A stretch of DNA of 64,000 nt from Pseudocitrobacter faecalis (GTDB lineage: Bacteria > Pseudomonadota > Gammaproteobacteria > Enterobacterales > Enterobacteriaceae): assembly GCA_003315335.1 (NCBI GenBank), contig QNRL01000006.1, positions 310,001 through 374,000 on the forward strand, in the 5' to 3' direction. Of this stretch, positions 9,020 through 18,331 are shown piece after piece; position 1 is the stretch's first letter, and every line of letters starts with the position of its first letter. The notes under the pieces were generated by a model. It did not search any database. It saw nothing but the letters and a program-made list of their open reading frames with translations, and was not told where the DNA came from. The translations under genes and the position numbers were made by a program.

Positions 9020-11101
9020 ATGGAAAGCAAACGCCTCGACAATGCCGCGCTGGCGGCGGGGATCAGCCCCAACTATATCAATGCGCACGGTAAACCGCAG
9101 TCTATCGGTGCTGACACCAAACGGCGTTTGCTGGACGCAATGCACGCTACCGCCACGAAAGTGGCGGTGACGCCCGTCCCAAACGTCATGGTCTGGACGC
9201 ATGGCAAAAAAATGGCCCTGACGGTTGAAGGCAGCGGTGAGTTTCACTGGCTGCTGACCACCGAAGAGGGCAAGCAGTATCAGGGCGAAGCGACAGGAGG
9301 CAAAAACCTGGCGCTGCCCGCGCGGCTGCCTGAGGGCTATCACTCCCTCACGCTGACTCAGTCTGATGAACGCTGGCATTGCCGGGTGATTGTTGCCCCG
9401 GAACGCTGCTACGAACCGCTGGCGTTGAAAGAGAAAGAAAAACTGTGGGGCGCCTGCGTGCAGCTCTATACCCTGCGTTCTGAAAAGAACTGGGGAATTG
9501 GCGACTTTGGCGACCTGAAAGCGATGCTGCCTGAGATAGCCAAACGCGGCGGGGCATTTATTGGCCTCAACCCGATTCACGCGCTCTACCCGGCGAACCC
9601 GGAAAGCGCCAGCCCGTACAGCCCGTCTTCACGCCGCTGGCTGAATGTCATTTATATCGACGTCAACGCGGTGGAGGATTTCCAGCACAGCGAAGAAGCG
9701 CAGGCCTGGTGGAAAAAACCGGCTACGCAGAACGCGCTGAAGGCCGCCTGCGATGCGGTTTGGGTTGATTATACGGCGGTAACGGAACTGAAAATGACCG
9801 CGCTGCGTATGGCGTGGACGCGTTTTGCTAAACGCGATGACGCGCAGATGACCCAGTTCCGCCACTTTGTTGAACGTGAAGGTGACAGCCTCTATTGGCA
9901 GGCGGCGTATGACGCGCTGCACGCCAACCAGGTGAAAATCGACAAACTGCGCTGGGGCTGGCCTGCCTGGCCGGAAGCGTATCAGGACGTCGATAGCCCG
10001 GAAGTCCGCGCCTTCTGCGAGCAACATGCCGATGAAGTCGATTTCTATCTTTGGCTGCAATGGCTGGCGTACACTCAGTTTGCTGCCTGCTGGCAGGAAA
10101 GCCAGCAATATGACATGCCGATTGGCCTCTATCGCGACCTGGCTGTGGGCGTGGCGGAAGGCGGCGCGGAAACCTGGTGTGACCGTGAGCTTTACTGCCT
10201 GAAAGCGTCAGTGGGTGCACCACCGGATATCCTTGGGCCGTTGGGGCAAAACTGGGGCCTGCCGCCGATGGATCCGCACATCATTACCGCGCGTGCCTAC
10301 GAGCCGTTTATCGACCTGCTGCGCGCAAACATGAAAAACTGCGGCGCGCTGCGTATAGACCATGTGATGTCCGTGCTGCGTCTGTGGTGGATCCCTTACG
10401 GTGAAACGGCAGACCACGGCGCGTATGTGCATTACCCGGTGGATGATTTACTGTCGATTCTGGCGCTGGAGAGTAAACGTCATCGCTGCATGGTGATTGG
10501 TGAAGATCTCGGTACCGTACCGGTGGAGATTGTCGGCAAGCTGCGCAAAAGCGGGGTTTACTCGTACAAAGTGCTCTACTTCGAAAATGACAGCGACAAA
10601 ACCTTCCGCGCACCAAAAGCCTACCCGGAACAATCCATGGCGGTTGCCACTACCCATGATCTGCCGACGCTGCGCGGCTACTGGGAAAGCGGTGACCTGA
10701 CGCTCGGTCGGGCGCTGGGGCTTTATCCGGATGAAGTGGTGCTGCGTGGTTTGTATCAGGATCGCGAACTGGCGAAGCAGGGCTTGCTGGATGCGTTACA
10801 CAAATATGGCGTGCTGCCAAAACGTGCCGGACATAAAGCCAGTTTGATGAGCATGACCGACACGCTCAACCGCGGTATGCAGCGCTATATCGCTGACAGC
10901 AACAGCGCACTGCTGGGGCTGCAACCGGAAGACTGGCTGAATATGGAAGAGCCGGTCAATATCCCTGGTACCAGCGATCAGTACAAAAACTGGCGTCGAA
11001 AGCTGACTACCAGTCTTGAGCAGATGTTTGCCGATGAACGGGTGAATAAGCTGATTAAGGATTTGGATAAGCGGCGTAAAGCGGCAGGTAAGAAGAAGTA
11101 A
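9020..11101 (+). CDS. malQ: 4-alpha-glucanotransferase (amylomaltase) MalQ
   Basis: Transfers glucan units between maltodextrins, producing glucose and longer substrates for MalP (GH77). The product has 693 residues, about the E. coli length. Catalytic motifs are in order: RIDHVMSVLRLWWIP (nucleophile Asp), VIGEDLGTVP (acid/base Glu) and ATTHDLPTLRGYW (third carboxylate). The N-terminal extension typical of enterobacterial MalQ precedes the barrel. A TAAGGA ribosome site overlaps the malP stop. A boxC-like repeat follows the gene. Confidence 0.98.
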   Translation: MESKRLDNAALAAGISPNYINAHGKPQSIGADTKRRLLDAMHATATKVAVTPVPNVMVWTHGKKMALTVEGSGEFHWLLTTEEGKQYQGEATGGKNLALPARLPEGYHSLTLTQSDERWHCRVIVAPERCYEPLALKEKEKLWGACVQLYTLRSEKNWGIGDFGDLKAMLPEIAKRGGAFIGLNPIHALYPANPESASPYSPSSRRWLNVIYIDVNAVEDFQHSEEAQAWWKKPATQNALKAACDAVWVDYTAVTELKMTALRMAWTRFAKRDDAQMTQFRHFVEREGDSLYWQAAYDALHANQVKIDKLRWGWPAWPEAYQDVDSPEVRAFCEQHADEVDFYLWLQWLAYTQFAACWQESQQYDMPIGLYRDLAVGVAEGGAETWCDRELYCLKASVGAPPDILGPLGQNWGLPPMDPHIITARAYEPFIDLLRANMKNCGALRIDHVMSVLRLWWIPYGETADHGAYVHYPVDDLLSILALESKRHRCMVIGEDLGTVPVEIVGKLRKSGVYSYKVLYFENDSDKTFRAPKAYPEQSMAVATTHDLPTLRGYWESGDLTLGRALGLYPDEVVLRGLYQDRELAKQGLLDALHKYGVLPKRAGHKASLMSMTDTLNRGMQRYIADSNSALLGLQPEDWLNMEEPVNIPGTSDQYKNWRRKLTTSLEQMFADERVNKLIKDLDKRRKAAGKKK

Positions 11102-11118
11102 ACGCGAAGCAAAGTATT

Positions 11119-11224
11119 CCCCTCACCCCGGCCCTCTCCCTTAGGGAGAGGGAGAAAACCGCACATACCTGACCACTGGCACAATCGGTTCCCTCTCCCT
11201 AAGGGAGAGGGTAAGGGTGAGGGG
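11119..11224. repeat. boxC-like inverted repeat, copy A
   Basis: Imperfect inverted repeat whose ends read CCCTCACCCCGGCCCTCTCCC and, inverted, GGGAGAGGGTAAGGGTGAGGG (each quoted in part), each arm being itself a small hairpin with CTTAGG/CTAAGG centres. It lies between convergent malQ and gntT and could act as a bidirectional terminator. Related copies occur at 24137, 53588 and 59040. Confidence 0.75.
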
Positions 11225-11236
11225 GAAAATCTCACA

Positions 11237-12553
11237 TCAAACAACCATTCCGAGCAGCAGACAACCTACCAGACCACACACGGAGATGATGGTTTCCAGC
11301 ATCGACCAGGATTTGATGGTCTCGCCGATAGTCAGGTTGAAGTACTCTTTGAACAGCCAGAAACCTGGATCGTTCACGTGAGAGAAGATAACGCTACCGG
11401 AACCAACCGCGATAACCATCAGCTCCGGGCTCACGCCAGTAGTGGCAATCAGCGGGGCTGCGATACCACCAGCAGTAATTGCTGCAACGGTAGCAGAACC
11501 CAGTGCGATACGCAGCACGGCGGCGATAGACCAGGCCATCAGCAGCGGAGAAACGCTGGAGCCATGCATCATTGAAGCGATGTATTTGTCCACGCCACTA
11601 TCAACCAGAACCTGTTTGAATGCGCCGCCACCGCCGATGATCAACAGCATCATGGCAATGATTTTGATGGATGAGGTCAGCGTATCGTTCACCTGATCCA
11701 TGTTACGACCACGATTCAGTCCGAACGTGAACACGGCAATCAGGACGGCAATAAGCGTTGCCATGACCGGGTCACCGAAAAACTCAGCGTACGGCAGCAC
11801 CGCGTGGCCTTTCGGCAGCACCATTTCTGCAATGGCGCGCAGGGCCATCAGAATAACCGGAACCAGAGCCGTCCAGACGCTCACGCTGAAAGAAGGCATT
11901 TCTTCTTCAGTGAAGGTTTTCGGGTTGTGCAGGCCTTCCGGAATCGGCTTATCGATGCTTTTCAGGCAGCGCGCATAAACCGGGCCCGCCAGAATTACGG
12001 TCGGGATGGCCAGCAGCGTACCGTACAGCAGGGTTTTACCCATGTCTGCGTGGAAGATGGTTGCAATCGCAGTTGGGCCTGGGTGCGGCGGCAGGAAGCC
12101 GTGCGTAACGGACAGCGCAGCAGCCATCGGCACACCGATATACAGCAGCGGAATACGTGCGGAAGCGGCGATGGTGAACACCAGCGGCAGCAACAGGACG
12201 AAGCCGACTTCATAGAACAGGGCAAAACCGACGGTGAAACCGGTCAGAACCACTGCCCACTGAATATTTTTACGACCGAATTTTTCGATAAGCGTGGTGG
12301 CGATACGCTGAGCACCGCCGCAGTCTGCCAGCAGTTTTCCGAGCATTGCGCCGAAGCCCATAATCAGCGCAAGGCTGCCCAGGGTTCCACCTACACCGTT
12401 TTTGATGGAGACGATGACTTTGTCGAGCGGCATTCCCTGCATTAACCCGACGGCGAGCGCCACCAGGATAAGGGCAATAAAGCCGTTCATTTTAAAACGG
12501 ATCATCAGCAGTAATAACAGGATAACCCCGATAGCTACTATGACTAATGGCAT
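11237..12553 (-). CDS. gntT: High-affinity gluconate transporter GntT
   Basis: Gluconate:H+ symporter of the GntP family in the inner membrane. The 438-residue product equals E. coli GntT in length and is nearly identical along the whole sequence, with hydrophobic segments throughout and the conserved HGFLPPHPGPTAIA motif near residues 133-146. The N-terminus MPLVIVAIGVILLLLLMIRF is a membrane segment. It is transcribed alone, away from two GntR operators and a CRP-like site, consistent with induction by gluconate and catabolite control. Confidence 0.97.
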   Translation of the reverse strand: MPLVIVAIGVILLLLLMIRFKMNGFIALILVALAVGLMQGMPLDKVIVSIKNGVGGTLGSLALIMGFGAMLGKLLADCGGAQRIATTLIEKFGRKNIQWAVVLTGFTVGFALFYEVGFVLLLPLVFTIAASARIPLLYIGVPMAAALSVTHGFLPPHPGPTAIATIFHADMGKTLLYGTLLAIPTVILAGPVYARCLKSIDKPIPEGLHNPKTFTEEEMPSFSVSVWTALVPVILMALRAIAEMVLPKGHAVLPYAEFFGDPVMATLIAVLIAVFTFGLNRGRNMDQVNDTLTSSIKIIAMMLLIIGGGGAFKQVLVDSGVDKYIASMMHGSSVSPLLMAWSIAAVLRIALGSATVAAITAGGIAAPLIATTGVSPELMVIAVGSGSVIFSHVNDPGFWLFKEYFNLTIGETIKSWSMLETIISVCGLVGCLLLGMVV

Positions 12554-12572
12554 GATGCACCTGGCCTTTAAT

Positions 12573-12590
12573 TTATATGGGTAACGTCAT
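12573..12590 (-). promoter_or_regulatory. GntR operator, gene-proximal
   Basis: On the minus strand the core GTTACCCATAT matches the GntR consensus ATGTTACCCGTATCAT in most positions. It lies about 20 bases before the gntT start, so it is inside the leader. With the distal copy it forms the two-operator arrangement described for E. coli gntT. Confidence 0.65.
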
Positions 12591-12713
12591 TGTTTCAGTG
12601 ACAACGTCCAATTGTCCCCGGAGAGGGTGGACACACTTCTTTGCGTCGGAATCTCACTTATGCCAGCTAAAGGATAGCTGGCTATTGATCTGCGTGACGA
12701 CGCTATGGGGCGG

Positions 12714-12729
12714 ATGATACGGGTAACAT
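12714..12729 (-). promoter_or_regulatory. GntR operator, distal
   Basis: The sequence read on the minus strand is ATGTTACCCGTATCAT, an exact match to the GntR operator. It lies about 140 bases from the proximal operator, a spacing that would allow DNA looping. Confidence 0.85.
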
Positions 12730-12766
12730 GCGGGAGTGAGAATTACCTGTGCAGCATAAATGTAAA

Positions 12767-12788
12767 AATTGCGACAGATGTCATACTA
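12767..12788. promoter_or_regulatory. Weak CRP-like site upstream of gntT
   Basis: TTGCGACAGATGTCATA keeps eight of the ten core positions of TGTGA-N6-TCACA. It lies 40 bases upstream of the distal GntR operator, where catabolite activation of gntT would be expected. Confidence 0.45.
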
Positions 12789-12881
12789 TTTGCCGGGGTT
12801 TTGCAAAGATGTGTATAGGGAATTGCGAGCCATGTTGCGCGGTAACATTACGGTGGTGGATAGGTGCGGGGTGAGACATTC

Positions 12882-13040
12882 GCCGGATGCGGCTTGCGCC
12901 TTATCCGGCCTACAAAATCTGCACAAAACGTAGGCCCGATCGGGCAATAGCAGGCACAGTCACGTAGGCCCGATAAGCAAAGCGCATCGGGCAACAGCGA
13001 GCACAAAACCGTAGGCCCGGTAAGCGCAGCGCCACCGGGC
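12882..13040. repeat. REP/BIME cluster between gntT and nfuA
   Basis: Four units are visible: a full REP at 12882-12913, a short GTAGGCCCGATCGGGC unit at 12930, and two inverted units at 12964-12992 and 13011-13040. The last ends 20 bases after the nfuA stop (minus strand) and may stabilise its mRNA 3' end. Between 12790 and 12880 nothing else was seen. Confidence 0.85.
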
Positions 13041-13060
13041 AAAAGGGAAGGGGGTAAAAC

Positions 13061-13636
13061 TTAGTAGTAAGAGTGTTCGCCGCGCTGGTGTTCGGTCAGG
13101 TCGCGCACGCCTTTTAGTTCCGGGAATTCGGCAAGCAGCTGCTTTTCAATCCCTTCTTTCAGCGTCACGTCTACCATCGAGCAACCGTTACAGCCGCCGC
13201 CGAACTGAAGAATCGCGTAACCTTCGTCGGTGATTTCCATCAGCGTCACGCGGCCACCGTGGCCGGCCAGCTGCGGGTTAACCTGCGACTGAATCATGTA
13301 TTCAACGCGCTCCATCAGCGGCGCATCATCAGACACTTTACGCATTTTGGCGTTAGGCGCTTTCAGGGTCAGCTGAGAACCCAACTGGTCGGTAACAAAA
13401 TCAATTTCCGCATCTTCCAGATACGGTGCGCTCAGCTCATCGACATAAGCGGTGAGTTGTTCAAATTTCAGGGCAGTGTCACTTGCTTCCACCGCATCCG
13501 GCGGGCAATAAGAAACGCCACATTCTGCGTTTGGCGTGCCAGGATTGATAACAAATACGCGGATTTGTGTACCTTCTTCCTGATTTACCAGCAGTTTGGC
13601 AAAGTGCGCTTGTGCAGCATCGGAAATACGGATCAT
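13061..13636 (-). CDS. nfuA: Fe/S biogenesis protein NfuA
   Basis: Iron-sulphur cluster carrier, important under oxidative stress and iron limitation. The product has 191 residues, the E. coli length. The N-terminal half is a degenerate A-type scaffold domain. The C-terminal NifU-like domain has the cluster-binding CxxC as Cys149 and Cys152 in [10 protein letters not shown]. It lies 58 bases downstream of gntX on the same strand, so the two may be co-transcribed. Confidence 0.98.
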   Translation of the reverse strand: MIRISDAAQAHFAKLLVNQEEGTQIRVFVINPGTPNAECGVSYCPPDAVEASDTALKFEQLTAYVDELSAPYLEDAEIDFVTDQLGSQLTLKAPNAKMRKVSDDAPLMERVEYMIQSQVNPQLAGHGGRVTLMEITDEGYAILQFGGGCNGCSMVDVTLKEGIEKQLLAEFPELKGVRDLTEHQRGEHSYY

Positions 13637-13694
13637 AGCTTTGGCCTAATAGTTGACTACTTTAGTTGGTTATAATACGCCCATCAGAGGGGGT

Positions 13695-14369
13695 CTACAA
13701 GGTGCGACACAGGCACCATACCTGAACGCTCGCCGCGCCGTTTCGCAAAAGCAGGCGGGAAATTTCGGCGACAGTGCTGCCCGTGGTGACGACATCATCC
13801 ACAATCACCATATGGAGCCCCTTAACCGGTAATTCAAGCCGGAAGGCATTTTTCAGGTTGTGGGCGCGTAACCTTGCGCTGAGCTGGTGCTGGGTGGCGG
13901 TTTTTCGCACGCGTTTAAGCGCGTGGGGATGCCAGGCGCAGCCGAGCCATTTCGCGAGCGAGTGACACAACAGGTCGCTCTGATTAAATCCCCGTCGCCA
14001 GTGACGCCGCTGCCAAAGCGGCACGCTGATGAGCCGGTCTGGCCGGGGGAATTCCGGCGTTTGCCGCGCCTTCAGCAGCATTAGCCGTGCCAGAATCGGG
14101 GCGAGCTCCGGTTTATCGCAGAATTTAAATTCATGAATCAAATGACTGAGCGGCGGGAGATAATCATTTACCGCTATTAACCGGCTCCAGGGCGGTGCCT
14201 TACGCAGGCAGCGCCCACATACGACATGCCCGGCCGCCGCCGGAAGGCCGCACTGTGGGCAGCGCGGTTGTGTGTTGAATAACGTTCGCGCGCAGCGGGA
14301 GCAGACGCCCCATTGTGAAATGGCCAGCGGCATTTGGCATAGCCAGCACAAGCTGTGGACTGTTAGCAT
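13695..14369 (-). CDS. gntX: Amidophosphoribosyltransferase-like protein GntX (ComF family)
   Basis: ComF/PRT-family protein of uncertain function, historically linked to gluconate use and in ComF relatives to DNA uptake. The chosen start (MLTVHSLCWLC) gives 224 residues and has a GAGGTG ribosome site; an upstream ATG at 14432 would add 21 residues overlapping the bioH promoter and is unlikely. Four CxxC pairs near the N-terminus (CWLC, CSRC, CPQC, CGRC) suggest zinc binding. The phosphoribosyltransferase motif VIVDDVVTTGSTVAE is near the C-terminus. It is divergent from bioH, 37 bases away. Confidence 0.93.
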   Translation of the reverse strand: MLTVHSLCWLCQMPLAISQWGVCSRCARTLFNTQPRCPQCGLPAAAGHVVCGRCLRKAPPWSRLIAVNDYLPPLSHLIHEFKFCDKPELAPILARLMLLKARQTPEFPRPDRLISVPLWQRRHWRRGFNQSDLLCHSLAKWLGCAWHPHALKRVRKTATQHQLSARLRAHNLKNAFRLELPVKGLHMVIVDDVVTTGSTVAEISRLLLRNGAASVQVWCLCRTL

Positions 14370-14406
14370 ATTGCACCTCGAAAGCTGGATGTGGGAACAA
14401 TAACTG

Positions 14407-15180
14407 ATGAACAACGTTTGGTGGCAAACCAAAGGTGAAGGAGATTGTCATCTTGTGCTGCTGCACGGATGGGGGCTGAATGCGCAGGTGTGGGATTGCA
14501 TCACGGCGGAACTGAGCGCGCATTTCACGCTGCATCTTGTCGACCTGCCAGGCTTTGGCCGCAGCCGTGATTTCGGTGCAATGTCGCTGGATGCGATGGC
14601 GGAGCGTGTTCTGGCACAGGCACCTGAACAGGCGATTTGGTTGGGCTGGAGCCTCGGCGGGCTGGTGGCGAGCCAGATAGCCCTGACGCATCCACAACGC
14701 GTCCAGGCGCTGATTACCGTCGCATCATCACCTTGCTTCTGTGCGCAGGACGACTGGGCCGGTATCAAGCCCGAGATTCTGGCGGGCTTCCAGCAGCAAT
14801 TGAGCGAAGATTTTCAGCGTACCGTTGAGCGTTTCCTCGCACTGCAAACGCTGGGCACGGAAAGCGCCAGGCAGGATGCGCGTGCGCTGAAAAGCACAGT
14901 GCTTTCACTGCCGATGCCGACCGTCGATGCGCTTAATGGCGGGCTGGAGATCCTGAAAACCGCTGATTTGCGTCAGGCGCTGACCTCGCTGGAGAAACCT
15001 TTCCTGCGTCTTTATGGCCGACTGGATGGTCTGGTACCGCGCAAGATAGTTCCTGAGCTTGATGCCCTGTGGCCACAGAGTGAATCGTACCTTTTTTCCA
15101 AAGCCGCCCATGCACCGTTTATCTCGCATCCGGATGAATTTTGTCAGGTTATTCGCGAGTTTGCTGACGCTAAAATTTAA
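14407..15180 (+). CDS. bioH: Pimeloyl-ACP methyl ester esterase BioH
   Basis: Removes the methyl group from pimeloyl-ACP methyl ester, ending the BioC-BioH route to the biotin precursor. The 257-residue alpha/beta hydrolase has the catalytic triad in place: Ser82 in GWSLGG, Asp207 in GRLDGLV and His235 in AAHAPF, matching E. coli numbering. The oxyanion HGWG motif is at residues 20-23. As in E. coli it stands apart from other bio genes. Confidence 0.97.
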   Translation: MNNVWWQTKGEGDCHLVLLHGWGLNAQVWDCITAELSAHFTLHLVDLPGFGRSRDFGAMSLDAMAERVLAQAPEQAIWLGWSLGGLVASQIALTHPQRVQALITVASSPCFCAQDDWAGIKPEILAGFQQQLSEDFQRTVERFLALQTLGTESARQDARALKSTVLSLPMPTVDALNGGLEILKTADLRQALTSLEKPFLRLYGRLDGLVPRKIVPELDALWPQSESYLFSKAAHAPFISHPDEFCQVIREFADAKI

Positions 15181-15301
15181 TTTTTGCGCCCACATGGCAA
15201 AAGTTTCAAAGCGGAATAATACTTATCCTGCCGGTACGCTTAATGCGTTGATAGCCGTTGCGTACCGTATATAAAACAAAAACTTATATAAGGATAACGT
15301 T

Positions 15302-15571
15302 ATGAAACTCGTTACAGGTATTGTCGCGACGCTGGTTATGGGCTCGCTCTCTTTCGGTGCATTAGCGGCGAAAGAAATTCAGAAAGAAGATGTCGCGAAG
15401 ATGAATCTCACCAAAATTGGTGAAATCACGACCTCACGCACCACTTCACCGATGGATGCGAAGCGCGATTTGTCAAAAAAAGCGGATGAGCTGGGCGGGA
15501 AGTACTATGTGATTATCGCCGGTTCAAAGAATGAAAAAACCGTGCACGGTAACGCAGACGTTTACAAGTAA
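15302..15571 (+). CDS. Small secreted DUF1471 (YdgH/BhsA/McbA-like) protein
   Basis: An 89-residue periplasmic protein with a clear signal peptide cut after ALA (about residue 22). The mature part has the DUF1471 pattern: KIGEITTSRTTSPMDAKRDL, then KADELGGKYYVIIAG and a NADVYK end. Members of this family respond to stress and affect biofilm or surface properties; the role of this one is unknown. It has a good AAGGA ribosome site and a 120-base upstream spacer for its own promoter. E. coli K-12 carries rpnA (yhgA) at this junction instead. Confidence 0.88.
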   Translation: MKLVTGIVATLVMGSLSFGALAAKEIQKEDVAKMNLTKIGEITTSRTTSPMDAKRDLSKKADELGGKYYVIIAGSKNEKTVHGNADVYK

Positions 15572-15572
15572 T

Positions 15573-15598
15573 TAAAAAAGCGGGTCTTCGGGCCCGCT
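15573..15598 (-). terminator. Intrinsic terminator of feoABC, bidirectional
   Basis: An eight-pair stem (AGCGGGCC/GGTCCGCT-type arms with one G-U pair) closes a CTTCGG tetraloop and is followed on the minus strand by six T residues. It lies directly after the DUF1471 stop and may also end that transcript, though the plus strand lacks a U-run. Confidence 0.8.
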
Positions 15599-15622
15599 TG
15601 AGAGTGATAGCAAACGCAACAT

Positions 15623-15720
<98 letters not shown>

Positions 15721-15742
15721 AAGAACAAAGCGCACTCTGTCA

Positions 15743-15979
15743 TCAGCACAGCACCCACCATTCGCTCAGGCAAGCGCGTCCTTCCGGGCACTGCTTACAT
15801 CTTCCTGACAGACAGCCATCCACCTCTTCCTGTATGCGACGGGCTTTGCCCATTGCTTCCAGACGTTCCAGCATGGCATCGATCATCGGCTGCGGCGTGT
15901 GTAACTGCGCGCTGAGCTGTGATGCTTCCATGCGCCCTTGCAGTGCCAGCATATCGCGAACCTCAATTAACGATGCCAT
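15743..15979 (-). CDS. feoC: Ferrous iron transport protein FeoC
   Basis: Small cytoplasmic winged-helix partner of FeoB. The ATG at 15979 gives 78 residues and sits five bases from an AAGGAG site; the GTG one codon upstream is too close. Four cysteines near the C-terminus ([15 protein letters not shown]) form the putative Fe-S or metal-binding motif. It is the last gene of feoABC, nine bases after feoB. Confidence 0.95.
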   Translation of the reverse strand: MASLIEVRDMLALQGRMEASQLSAQLHTPQPMIDAMLERLEAMGKARRIQEEVDGCLSGRCKQCPEGRACLSEWWVLC

Positions 15980-15988
15980 CACCTCTCC

Positions 15989-18301
15989 TTAGTGGCAACT
16001 GCCAGAGGTTTCGTGGGCATGAACGGTTTTACGCGTCGCCAGCAGGTTCACATCTACGCGGCTACGAGCCCGGCGCAGCGCGCCAATCACGATTACGTTA
16101 AACAGAATCACCGCCAGAATGCACACCAGGCTGTATTGTGGATGCTGTTTGAAGCTGGTGACCTGATAGAACAGCGTAGACAGTGAGTAGGCGATATTCA
16201 GCCCCCACAGTACCGAGAAGCCCATCCAGCCACGGCTGGATTCGCGGGCAATCGCGCCCATTACCGAAATGCACGGAATGTAGAGCAGGACGAAAATCAG
16301 GTAGCTGTAGGCTGCTGCCGCGCTGCCGAATTTGCTGCTCATCACGCCCATTGCACCGGTCGCCATTTCCCCATCGCCCTTACTGGCTTCGATTGGGTTC
16401 GCCAGCACGCTCAGGCTGAAGGTGTCTTTCAGGCTCTGCCAGGTTTCATCGGCTGCGCCTAAAAGCTCATCGGTCAGGCTAAAGGTGGCCGGGTCGAAAT
16501 CTTCTTCCTGGATATTTTCAGCGGTGTAGAGGGTGTTCAGCGTACCGACCACCACTTCTTTCGCCATCGCCCCGGTAAACAGGCCCACTGCCGCCTGCCA
16601 GTTGTCTTCATGCACGCCAATCGGTTTCAGCAGCGGCGTTAACTGACGGCTGACAGAGGCGAGGGCAGAGTCATTGATGTTATCAACCGCCTGGCCGCTC
16701 AGCGAGAAGCTGTTCAGCGCACTCAGGAAAATACTGACGATAACGATGACTTTACCCGCGCGAACTACAAAACCTTTCAGGCGTTGCCAGGTCTGGATAA
16801 ACAAGCTCTTGAGATGCGGAATGTGATAAACCGGCAGCTCCATCACGAACGGCGAGGCTTCACCACGCATGATGGTGTATTTCAGCATCAGACCGGTGAG
16901 GATCGCCATCACAATGCCCAGCACGTAAAGCGAAAATACAGCCAGCGCGCCCTGCTGACCAAAGAAGGCCGCCGCGAAGACGGCGAAGATCGCCAGACGT
17001 GCGCCGCAGGACATAAACGGTGCCATCATAATGGTCATCAAGCGTTCACGCGGCGCATCGAGTGTACGTGCGCCCATCACCGAGGGCACGTTACAGCCGA
17101 AACCGACAATCAGCGGTACGAAGGATTTGCCCGGCAGGCCAAGCGACTGCATTAAACGGTCCATCACGAATGCGGCACGCGCCATGTAGCCGGAGTCTTC
17201 AAGGAAGGAGAGGAACAGGTACATCATGCCGATTTGCGGCACCAGTGGCAGCACGGTGTTGATCCCGCCGCCAATCCCTTGTGCAAGGAAAATGGTCAGC
17301 CATTCCGGGAAGTGCAGCGTTGCCCCAACCCATTGAATGCCGTGAATAAAGATAGCGACCGAGCCGCCATCGAAAATAGGCTGCAATGCGCCGCCGATGT
17401 TAATCGCCAGCAGGAACATCAGGTACATCACGAACAGGAAAATCGGTAGCCCCAGCACGCGGTTGAGCACGATTTTATCCACCGCCGCGGTGAAGCGGCT
17501 GGGCTCGGCGGTCAGCGTGTTACTGACGCTGTCGCAAATGGCGGAGATGCTTTGATAACGCGCATCGGCGATATGCAGTGCAGGGTCATCCAGTTCGTCG
17601 TTCAGGTTAGCCAGCGCGATATCGAGTTTGTCCGCCGCATCGCCTGCGTAGGCGCGGCTGTAGATATCGCCTTCCAGCATCTGCATCCCGAGCCAGTGGC
17701 GCTGTTTCTCAGGGATGGATTCCGGCATCGCGCGCGCCAGGTTCTCTGCTTCCCGTAACAGGGGAGCCGCGTAATGCACCAGTTCAATCTCATCGTTACT
17801 TTGATAACGGTCAACCGCCAGCTTCAGGGCGTCGATCCCGCGTCCACGCGTGGAAACCAGCGGAACCACCGGGCAACCCAGACGGGCGGAGAGGGCGTCG
17901 ATATCAATGCGGATTTGCTGTTTTTCCGCGATATCGAGCATATTGAGCGCCACGATGCAGGGAATGCCCAGTTCCAGCAGTTGCAGCGTCAGATAGAGGT
18001 TGCGCTCAAGGTTTGAAGCATCGACGACGTTAATCAGTAAGTCGGCGTCGCCGCTTAAAATGTAGTGGCAGGCGATTTGTTCATCGAGCGAGGTTTGCGA
18101 GGAGATAGTGGTCAGGGAGTAGGTGCCCGGCAGGTCGACCAGCGTGACGCTGTGATCGGTGGTTGAAAACGTACCTTCTTTACGCTCGACCGTTACCCCG
18201 GACCAGTTCCCCACACGCTGACGTGCGCCGGTTAATTGATTAAATAAAGTTGTCTTGCCGGAATTAGGATTACCAATTAAGCCAATGGTTAGTTTTTTCA
18301 T
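15989..18301 (-). CDS. feoB: Ferrous iron permease FeoB
   Basis: GTP-dependent Fe(II) transporter of the inner membrane, 770 residues (E. coli 773). The N-terminal G-domain shows G1 GNPNSGKTT (residues 10-18), G3 DLPG, G4 NMLD and the helical regulatory domain. The membrane part has two inverted Gate motifs, with the conserved cysteines in GFGCNVPSV and YIPCISVMG, and about eleven hydrophobic segments. The C-terminus ends in a His/Cys stretch (HAHETSGSCH). It lies 30 bases downstream of feoA. Confidence 0.98.
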   Translation of the reverse strand: MKKLTIGLIGNPNSGKTTLFNQLTGARQRVGNWSGVTVERKEGTFSTTDHSVTLVDLPGTYSLTTISSQTSLDEQIACHYILSGDADLLINVVDASNLERNLYLTLQLLELGIPCIVALNMLDIAEKQQIRIDIDALSARLGCPVVPLVSTRGRGIDALKLAVDRYQSNDEIELVHYAAPLLREAENLARAMPESIPEKQRHWLGMQMLEGDIYSRAYAGDAADKLDIALANLNDELDDPALHIADARYQSISAICDSVSNTLTAEPSRFTAAVDKIVLNRVLGLPIFLFVMYLMFLLAINIGGALQPIFDGGSVAIFIHGIQWVGATLHFPEWLTIFLAQGIGGGINTVLPLVPQIGMMYLFLSFLEDSGYMARAAFVMDRLMQSLGLPGKSFVPLIVGFGCNVPSVMGARTLDAPRERLMTIMMAPFMSCGARLAIFAVFAAAFFGQQGALAVFSLYVLGIVMAILTGLMLKYTIMRGEASPFVMELPVYHIPHLKSLFIQTWQRLKGFVVRAGKVIVIVSIFLSALNSFSLSGQAVDNINDSALASVSRQLTPLLKPIGVHEDNWQAAVGLFTGAMAKEVVVGTLNTLYTAENIQEEDFDPATFSLTDELLGAADETWQSLKDTFSLSVLANPIEASKGDGEMATGAMGVMSSKFGSAAAAYSYLIFVLLYIPCISVMGAIARESSRGWMGFSVLWGLNIAYSLSTLFYQVTSFKQHPQYSLVCILAVILFNVIVIGALRRARSRVDVNLLATRKTVHAHETSGSCH

Positions 18302-18331
18302 TTTTGTGAACTCTATAACAGCTAAATCGGA

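Noticed and set aside
6688-9072. A 794-codon open frame antisense to malP
   Set aside because: It mirrors malP exactly, has no ribosome site or family motifs, and is explained by strong codon bias in the sense gene.
12930-13040. Regularly spaced repeats resembling a CRISPR array
   Set aside because: The repeats are inverted REP units of unequal length without uniform spacers.
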